Source: Oscillospiraceae bacterium | Lineage (GTDB): Bacteria; Bacillota; Clostridia; Monoglobales; Monoglobaceae | Assembly (NCBI GenBank): GCA_015068605.1 | Contig: SVKF01000006.1 | Location: 34,933-98,932 of the forward strand | Reading direction: 5' to 3' | Length of the DNA stretch: 64,000 nt | Shown here: positions 1 to 9,205 of the stretch, piece after piece | Layout of the letters: each line of letters begins with the position of its first letter | How positions within the stretch are numbered: position 1 is the first letter of the stretch | The notes under the pieces: generated by a model | Databases searched by the model: none | What the model was told of the DNA's origin: nothing | What the model saw: only the letters and a program-made list of their open reading frames with translations | Made by a program: the position numbers and the translations under genes

Positions 1-555
1 ATCCACCGCAAAGCTTGATATAAACAAAGCAATTACACCAAAAAGAGTAAGCTCAATATTTTTAAATATTACAAGTGACACAAAAATGATTATCCCGTCA
101 ACCACAAGCAAAAGCTTACCTATGGGAACTGTGGAAAATTTACACTGGATAAGTCTTCCTAAAATATCTGTTCCCCCTGTTGACGCACCTGCAACAAAAC
201 CAAGACCTATTCCCAAACCGTAAAGAGTTCCTCCGAAAACCGTTGCAAGCATAGTATTTTCCGTGTAATACGGAATGTATGAAAAAATCTGCACAAAAAG
301 GGAAATCAGAGATGCCCCAAGCATTGTTTTAAGCGTGAACTCTTTTCCCAAAACCTTAAATCCGATAGCCAGAAAAATAAAGTTTATAACAAAAAAGCTG
401 ACACCCGGCGGAACAGAAAATGCGTGATAAAGAATAGTCGAAAGACCCGAAACACCACCGCCTACAATCTTGTTAGGAGTCAGGAAAACCCCTATTCCAA
501 AGGCTGTTATCATTGTTCCTATGATAGTTAGTAAAATAGATTTCGTTTTGGTCAT
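1..555 (-). CDS. YitT family membrane protein (C-terminus runs off window start)
   Basis: Reverse-strand reading from ATG at 555: MTKTKSILLTIIGTMITAFGIGVFLTPNKIVGGGVSGLSTILYH...GLGFVAGASTGGTDILGRLIQ; the GGVSGLS and GGTDIL motifs are typical of YitT/DUF161. Not in the ORF track because no stop lies in the window. Confidence 0.85.
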   Translation of the reverse strand, partial: MTKTKSILLTIIGTMITAFGIGVFLTPNKIVGGGVSGLSTILYHAFSVPPGVSFFVINFIFLAIGFKVLGKEFTLKTMLGASLISLFVQIFSYIPYYTENTMLATVFGGTLYGLGIGLGFVAGASTGGTDILGRLIQCKFSTVPIGKLLLVVDGIIIFVSLVIFKNIELTLFGVIALFISSFAVD

Positions 556-567
556 TTCTCTTCTCTC

Positions 568-1536
568 CTACCAAAGCACAACAAAAATCAGATACATAAT
601 CGGAATTGTTATAACCGATAATCCATGAGAAATCATCGCCATTGATGCCCCTGTTTTTGTATCGCCGTCATAAGCCGCAGGATAAACAATCGTATTCATA
701 CCAAGAGGAGTTGCAAAAGCGATAAGAGCCATAGCCACAATTTCATCATCAGTTCCTAAAATTTTCAATACGAATATGAAAATTGCAGGAATGACAATAA
801 GTCTTAAAAATGTTGCCCAATACACCTTTCCATTCTTAAGAAGGCTTTTAAATTCAAATCCGCCTATGATAATACCTGCCAGAATCATAGCCAAAGGTCC
901 CATACACCCTGCCGCATTATCAAGGGTTGTCAAAAGAAATCTCGGTATATATTGTCCAAGATTCAACATTCCGCAAATCATACCGAGAACCATTCCGATA
1001 ATAGGCGGAGTCAAAATTCCTTTTTTCAGGTTGCTTATAAGTCCCTCATTTGAATTTTTGGGAATGAGTATGTAAATCCCGAATGAATAACAGATAATCC
1101 AAAGAGGGAAGCAAAACATTGTGTATTTATAGAACATTTCGTCGCCCCATATTCCCTGAACAACAAAATTTCCCATAAACCCGAAATTTGCAAAAATCAA
1201 AGCATATCTGTAAATGCTCCTCATATATTCCTTTTTTGAATCGCCATCAGCATTTCTTATAAACAGACGCGATAAGGGAAAGGCAACCAATATAGCCGCC
1301 AATATCAACACAACTCCATATAACATAAGCTGTGAATTTTCCTTAAATGTTTCAATATTGCAATGGGTAAGCTGATTTCCGAAAACGAGAGCCGGAACTA
1401 AAACATAATTTTCAAGCTTTGATAAAACCGTTCCCGTATTTTCAGGCAGGAAATTCCATTTCCGAAGAACAAACCCCGTCGCCATAAACGCAAATATTGT
1501 CAACATTTGCTCCATAACCAGTTTAAATACATCCAT
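568..1536 (-). CDS. AEC family (auxin efflux carrier-like) transporter
   Basis: 322 aa, ~10 hydrophobic segments, C-terminal ATPLGMNTIVYPAAYDGDTKTGASMAMISH typical of AEC permeases. Confidence 0.85.
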   Translation of the reverse strand: MDVFKLVMEQMLTIFAFMATGFVLRKWNFLPENTGTVLSKLENYVLVPALVFGNQLTHCNIETFKENSQLMLYGVVLILAAILVAFPLSRLFIRNADGDSKKEYMRSIYRYALIFANFGFMGNFVVQGIWGDEMFYKYTMFCFPLWIICYSFGIYILIPKNSNEGLISNLKKGILTPPIIGMVLGMICGMLNLGQYIPRFLLTTLDNAAGCMGPLAMILAGIIIGGFEFKSLLKNGKVYWATFLRLIVIPAIFIFVLKILGTDDEIVAMALIAFATPLGMNTIVYPAAYDGDTKTGASMAMISHGLSVITIPIMYLIFVVLW

Positions 1537-1548
1537 TTTTTACACCTC

Positions 1549-2151
1549 CTATAAGTTTATTTTTCTATTCTTAAAATAATATTCTCTGTCTCTTTCGTCT
1601 ATTTCACGAAGAACTCTGCATGGATTTCCAACCGCAACAACATTTGACGGAATATCCTTTGTTACAACACTTCCCGCTCCGATAACCGTGTTATCCCCTA
1701 TGGTTACCCCCGGAACAATTACAACACCTGCACCAATCCAGCAGTTTCTTCCGATTTTAACGGTCATATTGTACTGATAAGCTTTCTCGCGAAGCTGTGG
1801 ATTTATCGGATGACCTGCCGTTGCAACCGTCACATTCGGACCAAACATTGTATAATCCCCAACATAAATATGAGTATCATCAACAAGGGTAAGGTTGAAA
1901 TTCGCATAAACATTTTTCCCGAAATGCACGTGCTTTCCACCCCAGTTAGCATGAAGCGGCGGTTCTATGTAACACCCCTCACCAATTTCCGCAAACATTT
2001 CATTGAGAAGTTCTTCCCTTTTTTCAAGCTCTGTCGGTCTTGTTGCATTAAAATCATAAAGCTTATCTAAGCATTTAAGCTGCTTTTCCATTATTTCATC
2101 GCCACCGGGAAGATAGAGCTCTCCTGTATGCATTTTTTCAAATTCGATCAT
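1549..2151 (-). CDS. Sugar/maltose O-acetyltransferase (left-handed beta-helix, LbetaH)
   Basis: MIEFEKMHTGELYLPGGDEIMEKQ..., hexapeptide repeats, GAGSVVTKDIPSNVVAVGNPCRVLREI; start placed at the ATG preceded by GGAG. Confidence 0.88.
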   Translation of the reverse strand: MIEFEKMHTGELYLPGGDEIMEKQLKCLDKLYDFNATRPTELEKREELLNEMFAEIGEGCYIEPPLHANWGGKHVHFGKNVYANFNLTLVDDTHIYVGDYTMFGPNVTVATAGHPINPQLREKAYQYNMTVKIGRNCWIGAGVVIVPGVTIGDNTVIGAGSVVTKDIPSNVVAVGNPCRVLREIDERDREYYFKNRKINL

Positions 2152-2265
2152 ACTTTTCACTCCAAAAGAATAAAAATTTTTCAAAACGCCTTATATTATA
2201 ACACCATTTTATGGTTATGTCAATAAAAATCCTCCTACAATTTCTATGCAGAAGGATTTAATATT

Positions 2266-3957
2266 TTATTTTGAATTAACCGCATCATTATCTCTGATTT
2301 CACTTCGGCGGATTTTACCGTTAAAGGTCTTCGGAAGTGCATCAACATATTCAACAACTCTCGGATATTTATATGGAGCTGTGTTGTCCTTAACATATTT
2401 CTGAAGCTCTTTTGTAAGCTCGTCAGAACCGCAAAAGCCGTCATTTAACACAATTGTTGCCTTAACAGCAAAGCCTCTTATCGGGTCAGGAACACCGGTT
2501 ACTGCAACTTCTTTAACCGCAGGATGCTCTAAAAGTACACTTTCAATCTCAAACGGTCCTATTCTGTAGCCCGATGATTTAATAACATCGTCATTTCTGC
2601 CCACATAGCAGAAAGTTCCCTTTTCGTCACGATATGCAGTATCCCCCGTATGATAGAATCCATCGTGAAGCGCCTTCTTCGTGTCTTCCTCGCTGAAATT
2701 ATAGGAATCTAAAAGGCCGCAGGTTTTACGCATTTCGCTTAAAACTCTTATGCAGATTTCTCCCGTTGCACCTCTCGGGCAAGACTCTCCGTCATCACCC
2801 AAAATATGCACATCATACCCCGGAACAGGGAATCCGATTGCACCCGGATTTGGCTCTGACCACGGATAAATTGTTGCGATACAAAGGGTTGTTTCGGTCT
2901 GCCCGAAGCCCTCGTATATTTTAAGTCCCGTTGCGTTAAGCCATTTATTATATATTTCGGGATTTAACGCTTCGCCTGCCGTACAACAATGGGTAAGACT
3001 TGACAAATCGTATTTCGTCACATCATTTTCCAGTATCATTCGATACATTGTCGGCGGTACACAGAATGTTGTCACTTTATATTTTTCAAGCTTGCTTAAA
3101 ATATCCGCACCGTCAAATTTCTCAAAGTCATATACCAATACAGCACTTTCACCAAACCACTGACCATAGATTTTCCCCCAGAGAGACTTAAGCCAGCCTG
3201 TGTCCGAAATTGTAAAATGCAGACCACCGTCAACAACTCTGTGCCAGAAAACACCGGTCATAATATGTCCTAACGGGTATTTAAAGTTATGGGTTATGAT
3301 TTTCGGATAGCCGGATGTGCCTGACGAAAACGCCATAAGCATCATATCATCAGCCTTAACTGCCGCATCCCCTGTCGGTCTTTGCCAATCGGAGTTTGCA
3401 AGCTCAAAGCCCTGTTCAAAATCAATCCAGTCATTCCCTGCATTCTTATGACCGAGAACAAACTTTTTCTCAATTGTTTCGTACTGGTCGCCACCCTCGT
3501 CAAAATACTCCGTTTCCATTCCATCGCCTGTTACAACAACAGCCTTGATTTTACCCGCATTACAGCGGTAAACATAATCTTTTGCCTTGAGCATATTGGT
3601 CGCCTGAACAACAACGGCACCGATTTTATGGAGACCTAAAATACAGAACCAGAAGTAATAACTTCTTTTGAGAACAAGCATAACCTTGTCACCCTTTTTG
3701 ATTCCCATATAATTGAAATAGTTTGCCGCTTTATTAGAATAAAGCATCATATCACGGAAGGTAAATCTTCTTTCCTCTCCGTCTTTGGAAACCCAAAGCA
3801 TAGCAAGCTTATCAGGCTTTGTTTTACCAAGCTCGTCTATTACATCATAAGCGAAGTTAAAGTCATCGCTATATGATAGTTTATAGTTTTTCTGGGCGTC
3901 TTTCAGAGAGATAAAATCATCTCTTGAAGCGCCGACAAATTTTTCATATATTGCCAT
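2266..3957 (-). CDS. AMP-dependent acyl-CoA synthetase (medium-chain/acetyl-CoA synthetase-like)
   Basis: AMP-binding motif FSSGTSGYPKIITH; GFGQTETT; YHTGDTAYRDEKG; PKTFNGKIRRSEIR; start at ATG 3957 after GAGGTG. Confidence 0.93.
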   Translation of the reverse strand: MAIYEKFVGASRDDFISLKDAQKNYKLSYSDDFNFAYDVIDELGKTKPDKLAMLWVSKDGEERRFTFRDMMLYSNKAANYFNYMGIKKGDKVMLVLKRSYYFWFCILGLHKIGAVVVQATNMLKAKDYVYRCNAGKIKAVVVTGDGMETEYFDEGGDQYETIEKKFVLGHKNAGNDWIDFEQGFELANSDWQRPTGDAAVKADDMMLMAFSSGTSGYPKIITHNFKYPLGHIMTGVFWHRVVDGGLHFTISDTGWLKSLWGKIYGQWFGESAVLVYDFEKFDGADILSKLEKYKVTTFCVPPTMYRMILENDVTKYDLSSLTHCCTAGEALNPEIYNKWLNATGLKIYEGFGQTETTLCIATIYPWSEPNPGAIGFPVPGYDVHILGDDGESCPRGATGEICIRVLSEMRKTCGLLDSYNFSEEDTKKALHDGFYHTGDTAYRDEKGTFCYVGRNDDVIKSSGYRIGPFEIESVLLEHPAVKEVAVTGVPDPIRGFAVKATIVLNDGFCGSDELTKELQKYVKDNTAPYKYPRVVEYVDALPKTFNGKIRRSEIRDNDAVNSK

Positions 3958-3979
3958 TTTTATCACCTCAAAATTTATG

Positions 3980-4531
3980 TCATTTAACTACAACGGCGAT
4001 AAACTGTGCTTCCTTGTCTCCAAGGGCAACCTCTGCGTGAGGAACGCTTGAATCAAAATAAACACTGTCGCCTTCTGATAATTCATAGGAAATATCACCA
4101 ATATAAAGCATCATTTTCCCTGATATGACATAGTTAAACTCCTGTCCTTCATGCCCGTGCATAACCGGGGGCTTATCATCGGGTGTTATGGTTACCAAAA
4201 ACGGCTCTGACTTTTTGTTTCTGAATGTGTAAGCAAGATGCTTATAGTCATATTCATCTTCACGCTTTACACTGTAGCCCTTACCCTTTTTAACCATACA
4301 GCACATTGAAATAGTCGGTGCACTCCCCGAAATCAAGTCTAAAACATCAACACCCAAAACTTCAGCCGCTTTATAAATTACACTGAAAGAAAAGTCCATA
4401 TCTCCTTTTTCATAAGCCAAATAAGTTTCGATATCAACGCCAAGCTTTTCTGCCATTTCCTGCTGTGAAATTTCCATGTCATCACGGAGCGATGCCAAAC
4501 GCATTCCAATATCCTTAATCTGATCGTTCAT
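3980..4531 (-). CDS. XRE-family transcriptional regulator with C-terminal cupin domain
   Basis: N-terminal HTH (LASLRDDMEISQQEMAEKLGVDIETYLAYEKG) plus cupin (HGHEGQEFNYVISGKMMLYIGD...LSEGDSVYFDSSVPH). Confidence 0.92.
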   Translation of the reverse strand: MNDQIKDIGMRLASLRDDMEISQQEMAEKLGVDIETYLAYEKGDMDFSFSVIYKAAEVLGVDVLDLISGSAPTISMCCMVKKGKGYSVKREDEYDYKHLAYTFRNKKSEPFLVTITPDDKPPVMHGHEGQEFNYVISGKMMLYIGDISYELSEGDSVYFDSSVPHAEVALGDKEAQFIAVVVK

Positions 4532-4579
4532 AAAAGTTCCTCCTTCTTTTAATTTTATATTAAATTTTATTTTCTCAAA

Positions 4580-5116
4580 TTAAGCTTCGTAGTTATATCC
4601 CAACTCAACAGCCTTCATGTTAAGGTCAAAAAGCTTTTCCTTCTTAGCAGATACAACTTTTCTCATAGCCTTTTCAATATTTTCGTCAGGCATAATTCCC
4701 GATTTCTTGATAAAAAGACCTAAAATAATCATATTCGCAAGACCTGTTAAGCCTTCTTCTGCCGCCATTTTGGTTGCAGGAATATAATAAGCCTCAACAT
4801 CATCTCTATCAGTTTTCGCATCAATGAGTGAACTGTCAACGAAAACTTGACCACCTGCTTTAACCTCTGTTATATATTTATCAAAAGACGGCGCATTCAT
4901 AGCAATTAAAACATCCGGCTTATCAACGATTGGTGAGCCAATTTTGTTGTCGCTTATAATAATACTGCAGTTTGCAGTACCACCTCTCATTTCAGGACCG
5001 TAAGACGGGAGCCATGAAACTTCTTTTCCATCTATCAAGCCTTCGTAAGCCAGAAATTTTCCCGAAAACAAAATTCCCTGACCACCGAAGCCTGCAATAA
5101 GTATCTCTTTATTCAT
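4580..5116 (-). CDS. 2-oxoacid:acceptor oxidoreductase gamma subunit
   Basis: [40 protein letters not shown]. Confidence 0.93.
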   Translation of the reverse strand: MNKEILIAGFGGQGILFSGKFLAYEGLIDGKEVSWLPSYGPEMRGGTANCSIIISDNKIGSPIVDKPDVLIAMNAPSFDKYITEVKAGGQVFVDSSLIDAKTDRDDVEAYYIPATKMAAEEGLTGLANMIILGLFIKKSGIMPDENIEKAMRKVVSAKKEKLFDLNMKAVELGYNYEA

Positions 5117-5872
5117 TTATTTCGCCTCCTCGGTCGCTGTTTTATCCTTATATACTCCCAGCGGATAATACGGCATCATATTTTCTTCAAGCCATTTTAT
5201 GGCATTTTCAGGTGTCATACCCCAGTTTGTCGGGCAAGTTGACAACACTTCAATTAAAGAGAAGCCCTTGCCTTCAATCTGATTCCGGAACGCCTTTTTG
5301 ATTGCAGCTTTAGCAGCTTTAACATTCTTAACATTGTTAACCGCAACTCTTTCAAGATATGTTGCGCCGTCAACCTGAGAAAGCATTTCACAAACCTTAA
5401 CAGGGAATCCAACCTTTTCTGTATCTCTGCCGTATGGAGAAGTCTGAGTAACCTGACCGGGAAGAGTTGTCGGAGCCATCTGTCCGCCTGTCATACCGTA
5501 AATCGCATTGTTTACGAAGATAACAGTTATATTTTCTCCTCTTGCGGCACTGTGAACAGTTTCAGCTGTTCCGATAGCGGCAAGGTCACCGTCACCCTGA
5601 TAAGTGAAAACGATATTATCAGGGTCAGAACGCTTAACACCCGTTGCAACTGCCGGAGCACGACCGTGAGCCGCCTGAACCATATCGCAGTTAAAATAAT
5701 TATATGCAAAAACCGAACATCCAACAGGCGCAACACCTATTGCTCTGCCTGTTACTCCGAGTTCGTCCAGAGCTTCTGCAACTAATCTGTGAATTATACC
5801 GTGTGTACAGCCCGGGCAGTAATGGAGCGGCACATCGGTTAAACCCTTTGGTTTTTCAAATACAATAGCCAT
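5117..5872 (-). CDS. 2-oxoacid:ferredoxin oxidoreductase beta subunit (TPP-binding)
   Basis: HYCPGCTHGIIHRL; YQGDGDLAAIGTAETVHSAARGENITVIFVNNAIYGMTGGQMAPTTLPGQ. Confidence 0.94.
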   Translation of the reverse strand: MAIVFEKPKGLTDVPLHYCPGCTHGIIHRLVAEALDELGVTGRAIGVAPVGCSVFAYNYFNCDMVQAAHGRAPAVATGVKRSDPDNIVFTYQGDGDLAAIGTAETVHSAARGENITVIFVNNAIYGMTGGQMAPTTLPGQVTQTSPYGRDTEKVGFPVKVCEMLSQVDGATYLERVAVNNVKNVKAAKAAIKKAFRNQIEGKGFSLIEVLSTCPTNWGMTPENAIKWLEENMMPYYPLGVYKDKTATEEAK

Positions 5873-6936
5873 TATTTTGTACCTCCTATTGCTTCTTCAA
5901 TTTTGCCGAGAACATTCTCAACCGTCGGAATCATTCCGCCTGTTCTGTTGCAAAGGAGAACATCCTTCTTGCAACGGATTGCAAGTTCAATATCATCCTT
6001 CATCTGTCCCATATTGAGCTCAACAGAAATAAACTTATCAACCTTATCAGCAGCCTTTAAAAGTGCTTCTTTCGGGAACGGCCAAAGAGTAATCGGTCTT
6101 ATCATACCAACTTTTATGCCCTTTTCTCTTGCCGCATCAATTGCATTCTTTGAAACTCTTGCTGCAACACCAAATGCAACAATACAAACTTCGGCATCTT
6201 CCATTCTGTATTCTTCCCAAAGAGCCTCTTCTTTTTCGATTTTCGCATAACGCTCATATCTTTCAAAGTTCACTTTTTCAAGCTCGTCAGCCTTTAAGTA
6301 AAGAGAATTTACGATATTGGGCTTTCTTTCACCTTTTGTTCCGGTAAGTGCCCACGGCTTGTCATACTTTTTAACTTCGCCGGCCTCAAGAGAAACAGGT
6401 TCCATCATCTGGCCCATTGTTCCGTCAGATAAAAGCATAACGGGCATCTGATACTTATCAGCAAGTTCAAAGCCCTTAAATGTCATATCAACCATTTCCT
6501 GAACGGATGCCGGAGCTAAAACAATAAGTCTGAAGTCACCGTGACCCGGACCTTTTGTCGCCTGAGTATAGTCAGACTGGCTGGGCTGAATACCGCCAAG
6601 ACCGGGGCCGCCACGCTGAACATTAACGATTAAGGCAGGAAGGTCACATCCTGCTATGTATGAAATACCTTCGCCTTTTAAGGAAATACCGGGGCTTGAA
6701 GATGATGTCATAACTCTTTTACCGGTTGACGCAACACCCATAACCATATTGATTGCCGCAATTTCACTTTCTGCCTGCAAAAATACACCACCCTCAATTT
6801 TAGGAAGTCTTTTGGACATATAAGCCGCAACCTCTGTCTGAGGGGTAATAGGATAACCAAAGTAATGATGACAGCCTGCCATTATGGCAGCTTCCGCCAA
6901 AGCTTCATTACCTTTCATTAAAACTTTTTCACTCAT
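5872..6936 (-). CDS. 2-oxoacid:ferredoxin oxidoreductase alpha subunit (VorB/KorA-like)
   Basis: GNEALAEAAIMAGCHHYFGYPITPQTEVAAYMSKRLP; SSPGISLKGEGISYIAGCDLPALIVNVQRGGPGLGGIQPSQSDY. Confidence 0.93.
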   Translation of the reverse strand: MSEKVLMKGNEALAEAAIMAGCHHYFGYPITPQTEVAAYMSKRLPKIEGGVFLQAESEIAAINMVMGVASTGKRVMTSSSSPGISLKGEGISYIAGCDLPALIVNVQRGGPGLGGIQPSQSDYTQATKGPGHGDFRLIVLAPASVQEMVDMTFKGFELADKYQMPVMLLSDGTMGQMMEPVSLEAGEVKKYDKPWALTGTKGERKPNIVNSLYLKADELEKVNFERYERYAKIEKEEALWEEYRMEDAEVCIVAFGVAARVSKNAIDAAREKGIKVGMIRPITLWPFPKEALLKAADKVDKFISVELNMGQMKDDIELAIRCKKDVLLCNRTGGMIPTVENVLGKIEEAIGGTK

Positions 6937-6965
6937 TTTATTATTCTCCTTATAAAATTTGTTTT

Positions 6966-7030
6966 AAACAATCCTCCCGTCGCGTTTCACACGCCACCCT
7001 CCTTTACACAAGGATGGCATTAGGGGGAAG
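6966..7030 (-). repeat. Dispersed intergenic repeat (minus orientation)
   Basis: Reverse complement reads GCCATCCTTGTGTAAAGGAGGGTGGCGTGTGAAACGCGACGGGAGGATTGT: two paired-stem segments and a GACGGGAGGATTGT tail; resembles the GCCTCCCTTGTG..GGAGGTGGC..GACGGAGGGATTGT repeat I recall from gut Firmicutes. Confidence 0.6.
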
Positions 7031-7049
7031 TAGCGGGGAATTTGATGAG

Positions 7050-7115
7050 AAATCTACGAGCAAGTACGAAGGCGTATTCCGTATACGCCGAGTCGTGAAG
7101 CCTGCTCGTGTTTAT
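7050..7115. repeat. Core-hairpin element copy A1 (outer stem ACGAGCA/TGCTCGT; core GAAGGCGTATTCCGTATACGCCGAG)
   Basis: Outer arms 7056-7062 and 7103-7109 complementary; apical stem GGCGTAT(7071-7077)/ATACGCC(7083-7089) perfect. Confidence 0.7.
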
Positions 7116-7133
7116 CACAATTCTCTCCGTTTT

Positions 7134-7256
7134 TCAGAAATAGTGAGAAATTTTTTCCGAATGGACAAATCGAATCCCGAAGCCGTACCCGTGTGTACTG
7201 CGAGCGGTTCGATTTGTTCATAGCATAGCGTTCGGGAGAAATTTCACCTATTTCTC
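7134..7256. repeat. Core-hairpin element copy A2 (outer stem GGACAAATCGAA/TTCGATTTGTTC)
   Basis: Arms 7163-7174 and 7208-7219 pair (one G.U); core CCCGAAGCCGTAC..GTACTGCGAGCGG; further weaker pairing reaches into the 3' end of the ferredoxin CDS. Confidence 0.75.
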
Positions 7257-7451
7257 GACTGTGATAACGCAGTCGGGACACATAGTCGCGCAAAATGCAC
7301 AACCAATACACTCGTCCGGATTTGTTACGCCTGCAGGGCTGTAGCCTTTTGCATTTAATGTATTTTTTAATGCAACTATTTTTTTGGGGCACGCTGTTAC
7401 GCAAAGCCCACAGCCTTTACATAAGTTTTCATTAAATGTAACCTTTGCCAT
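7248..7451 (-). CDS. 4Fe-4S ferredoxin / 2-oxoacid:ferredoxin oxidoreductase delta subunit
   Basis: 67 aa with CKGCGLCVTACPKK and CIGCAFCATMCPDC. Confidence 0.92.
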   Translation of the reverse strand: MAKVTFNENLCKGCGLCVTACPKKIVALKNTLNAKGYSPAGVTNPDECIGCAFCATMCPDCVITVEK

Positions 7452-8146
7452 TATTTCTCCTCCTTAAGCCACGATTGTCTTACATAAAGTTCAAGTGGCA
7501 CAATATTATTTATTTTGTCCTTAAGTTCATCCTCAAGGGATTTTTTCACTGTTGTCATTTTTATGGGAAGTCCTGATAATTCCGAAACCTCATTTGCATA
7601 GGAAACGGAGCTTAATACTGTTTCCGCCGTGGTTTCCTCACCAAGATTGGAGTTATTGACAATCCCCGTAAACTTAATTCCTGCCGCAAATTCGATTTCT
7701 CGCATAACCTCAATGGTTGATATTGCATCCTTTGTCAAAAATCTGTATTTATTTATAACAAAGAGCATCTCATAGTCATTCTCTTCGATTATATATGGGA
7801 CATATCTGCCGAGGGCTAATGCTCCACGGTCATCACCGCCCACATCAATAACTGCAGAAATTGTTTTATTCCCGAAAATGGAATATACTTCAGCCGGAAG
7901 GGCGGGAGTGTCAACATTTGTGTTGGCATATTCCGAAGAAATGAGCCTTATCCCCGCTTTTTCAAGGGCTTTATGAGAATCCTTTGTCCGAAAATACGGA
8001 TTTACAATATCCAAATCAGCGATTGAAACCTTTTCGCAAGTCGAACTGAGCATTAGGGCATAATTAACTGCAATATTGGTTTTTCCGCTACCGTAATGCC
8101 CTGCAAAAACCGTTATTCTTTTACGATTTAAACTAACAGTGTCCAT
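7451..8146 (-). CDS. P-loop ATPase of the CobQ/CobB/MinD/ParA superfamily
   Basis: Deviant Walker A FAGHYGSGKTNIAVNYALML; ADLDIVNPYFRTKD; AVIDVGGDDRGALALG. Confidence 0.8.
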   Translation of the reverse strand: MDTVSLNRKRITVFAGHYGSGKTNIAVNYALMLSSTCEKVSIADLDIVNPYFRTKDSHKALEKAGIRLISSEYANTNVDTPALPAEVYSIFGNKTISAVIDVGGDDRGALALGRYVPYIIEENDYEMLFVINKYRFLTKDAISTIEVMREIEFAAGIKFTGIVNNSNLGEETTAETVLSSVSYANEVSELSGLPIKMTTVKKSLEDELKDKINNIVPLELYVRQSWLKEEK

Positions 8147-9186
8147 TTGTTTTCATCCTCGATTTTGCCCCACTGGATACCTGTTATTGTATCATAGAGC
8201 TTCTGGCTGATTTCGCCGATTTCATTGTTATTGATAAGCATAACATCGTCCTTATAGCGGAGCTTTCCGACAGGGGATATAACCGCGGCAGTTCCTGTTC
8301 CGAAGCATTCCTCAAGTCTTCCCTCTTTCTGAGCTGTAATAAGCTCATCAACGCTTATCTTTCTTTCCTCAACCTCGAGTCCCCAGTTTCTGCAAAGCTG
8401 AAGAACAGAGTCTCTTGTTATACCGGGAAGAATACTTCCGCTGAGCATTGGTGTTATGATTTTTCCGTCAATCTTGAAGAAAATATTCATAGCGCCAACT
8501 TCTTCGATATATTTTCTTTCAACGCCGTCAAGCCAGAGAACCTGGGAATAACCGTCGTCGTGAGCCTTAACCTGAGCCGCAAGGCTTGCCGCATAGTTTC
8601 CGCCTGTTTTAGCGAAACCGATACCGCCTTTAACCGCTCTAACATAGTCATCTTCAATCCAAATTCCAACAGGAGCAAGACCGCTTTCGTAGTAAGCACC
8701 GCTTGGAGAGAGGATTATTATAAAGAGGTATGTTTTAGATGGAGCAACCCCTAAAAATTCGTCTGTTGCGATGATGAACGGTCTGATATAGAGAGATGTT
8801 CCGTCTTCTGTCGGAATCCAGTCCTTATCAACCTCAACAACCGCTCTTACAGCTTCAACAAAATCTTCTTCAGGGAGCTGTGGTATGCAGAGTCTCTTAT
8901 TTGTTGCGTTTGTTCTTTTTGCATTCATATCGGGGCGGAAAAGTCTTGCCTTTCCGTCAGCGCCCATATAAGCCTTAAGACCTTCAAACATTTCCTGACC
9001 GTAGTGGAAAACCATAGCAGATGGATCAAGAGTAATCTTCTCATAAGGAACGATTCTTGCATCGTGCCAGCCTTTTCCCTCTGTGTAGTTCATCATAAAC
9101 ATATGGTCAGTAAATACTTTACCGAAGCCAAGCTTACCTGTTGGTTTTGCTTTTGGAGTTGATGTTTTTGTAATTTTAATTTCCAT
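8128..9186 (-). CDS. ilvE: Branched-chain amino acid aminotransferase
   Basis: HYGQEMFEGLKAY; GTGTAAVISPVGKLRYKD; start at MEIKITKTS (9186). Confidence 0.93.
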   Translation of the reverse strand: MEIKITKTSTPKAKPTGKLGFGKVFTDHMFMMNYTEGKGWHDARIVPYEKITLDPSAMVFHYGQEMFEGLKAYMGADGKARLFRPDMNAKRTNATNKRLCIPQLPEEDFVEAVRAVVEVDKDWIPTEDGTSLYIRPFIIATDEFLGVAPSKTYLFIIILSPSGAYYESGLAPVGIWIEDDYVRAVKGGIGFAKTGGNYAASLAAQVKAHDDGYSQVLWLDGVERKYIEEVGAMNIFFKIDGKIITPMLSGSILPGITRDSVLQLCRNWGLEVEERKISVDELITAQKEGRLEECFGTGTAAVISPVGKLRYKDDVMLINNNEIGEISQKLYDTITGIQWGKIEDENKWTLLV

Positions 9187-9205
9187 TTTTATCATCCTTT
9201 CCCGA

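Noticed and set aside
7014-7223. 69-aa plus-strand ORF across the 7-kb repeats
   Set aside because: Translates palindromic repeat DNA; no RBS or family signal.
7054-7404. 116-aa minus-strand ORF overlapping ferredoxin
   Set aside because: Out of frame with a clear 2x[4Fe-4S] ferredoxin and runs into hairpin repeats; composition implausible.
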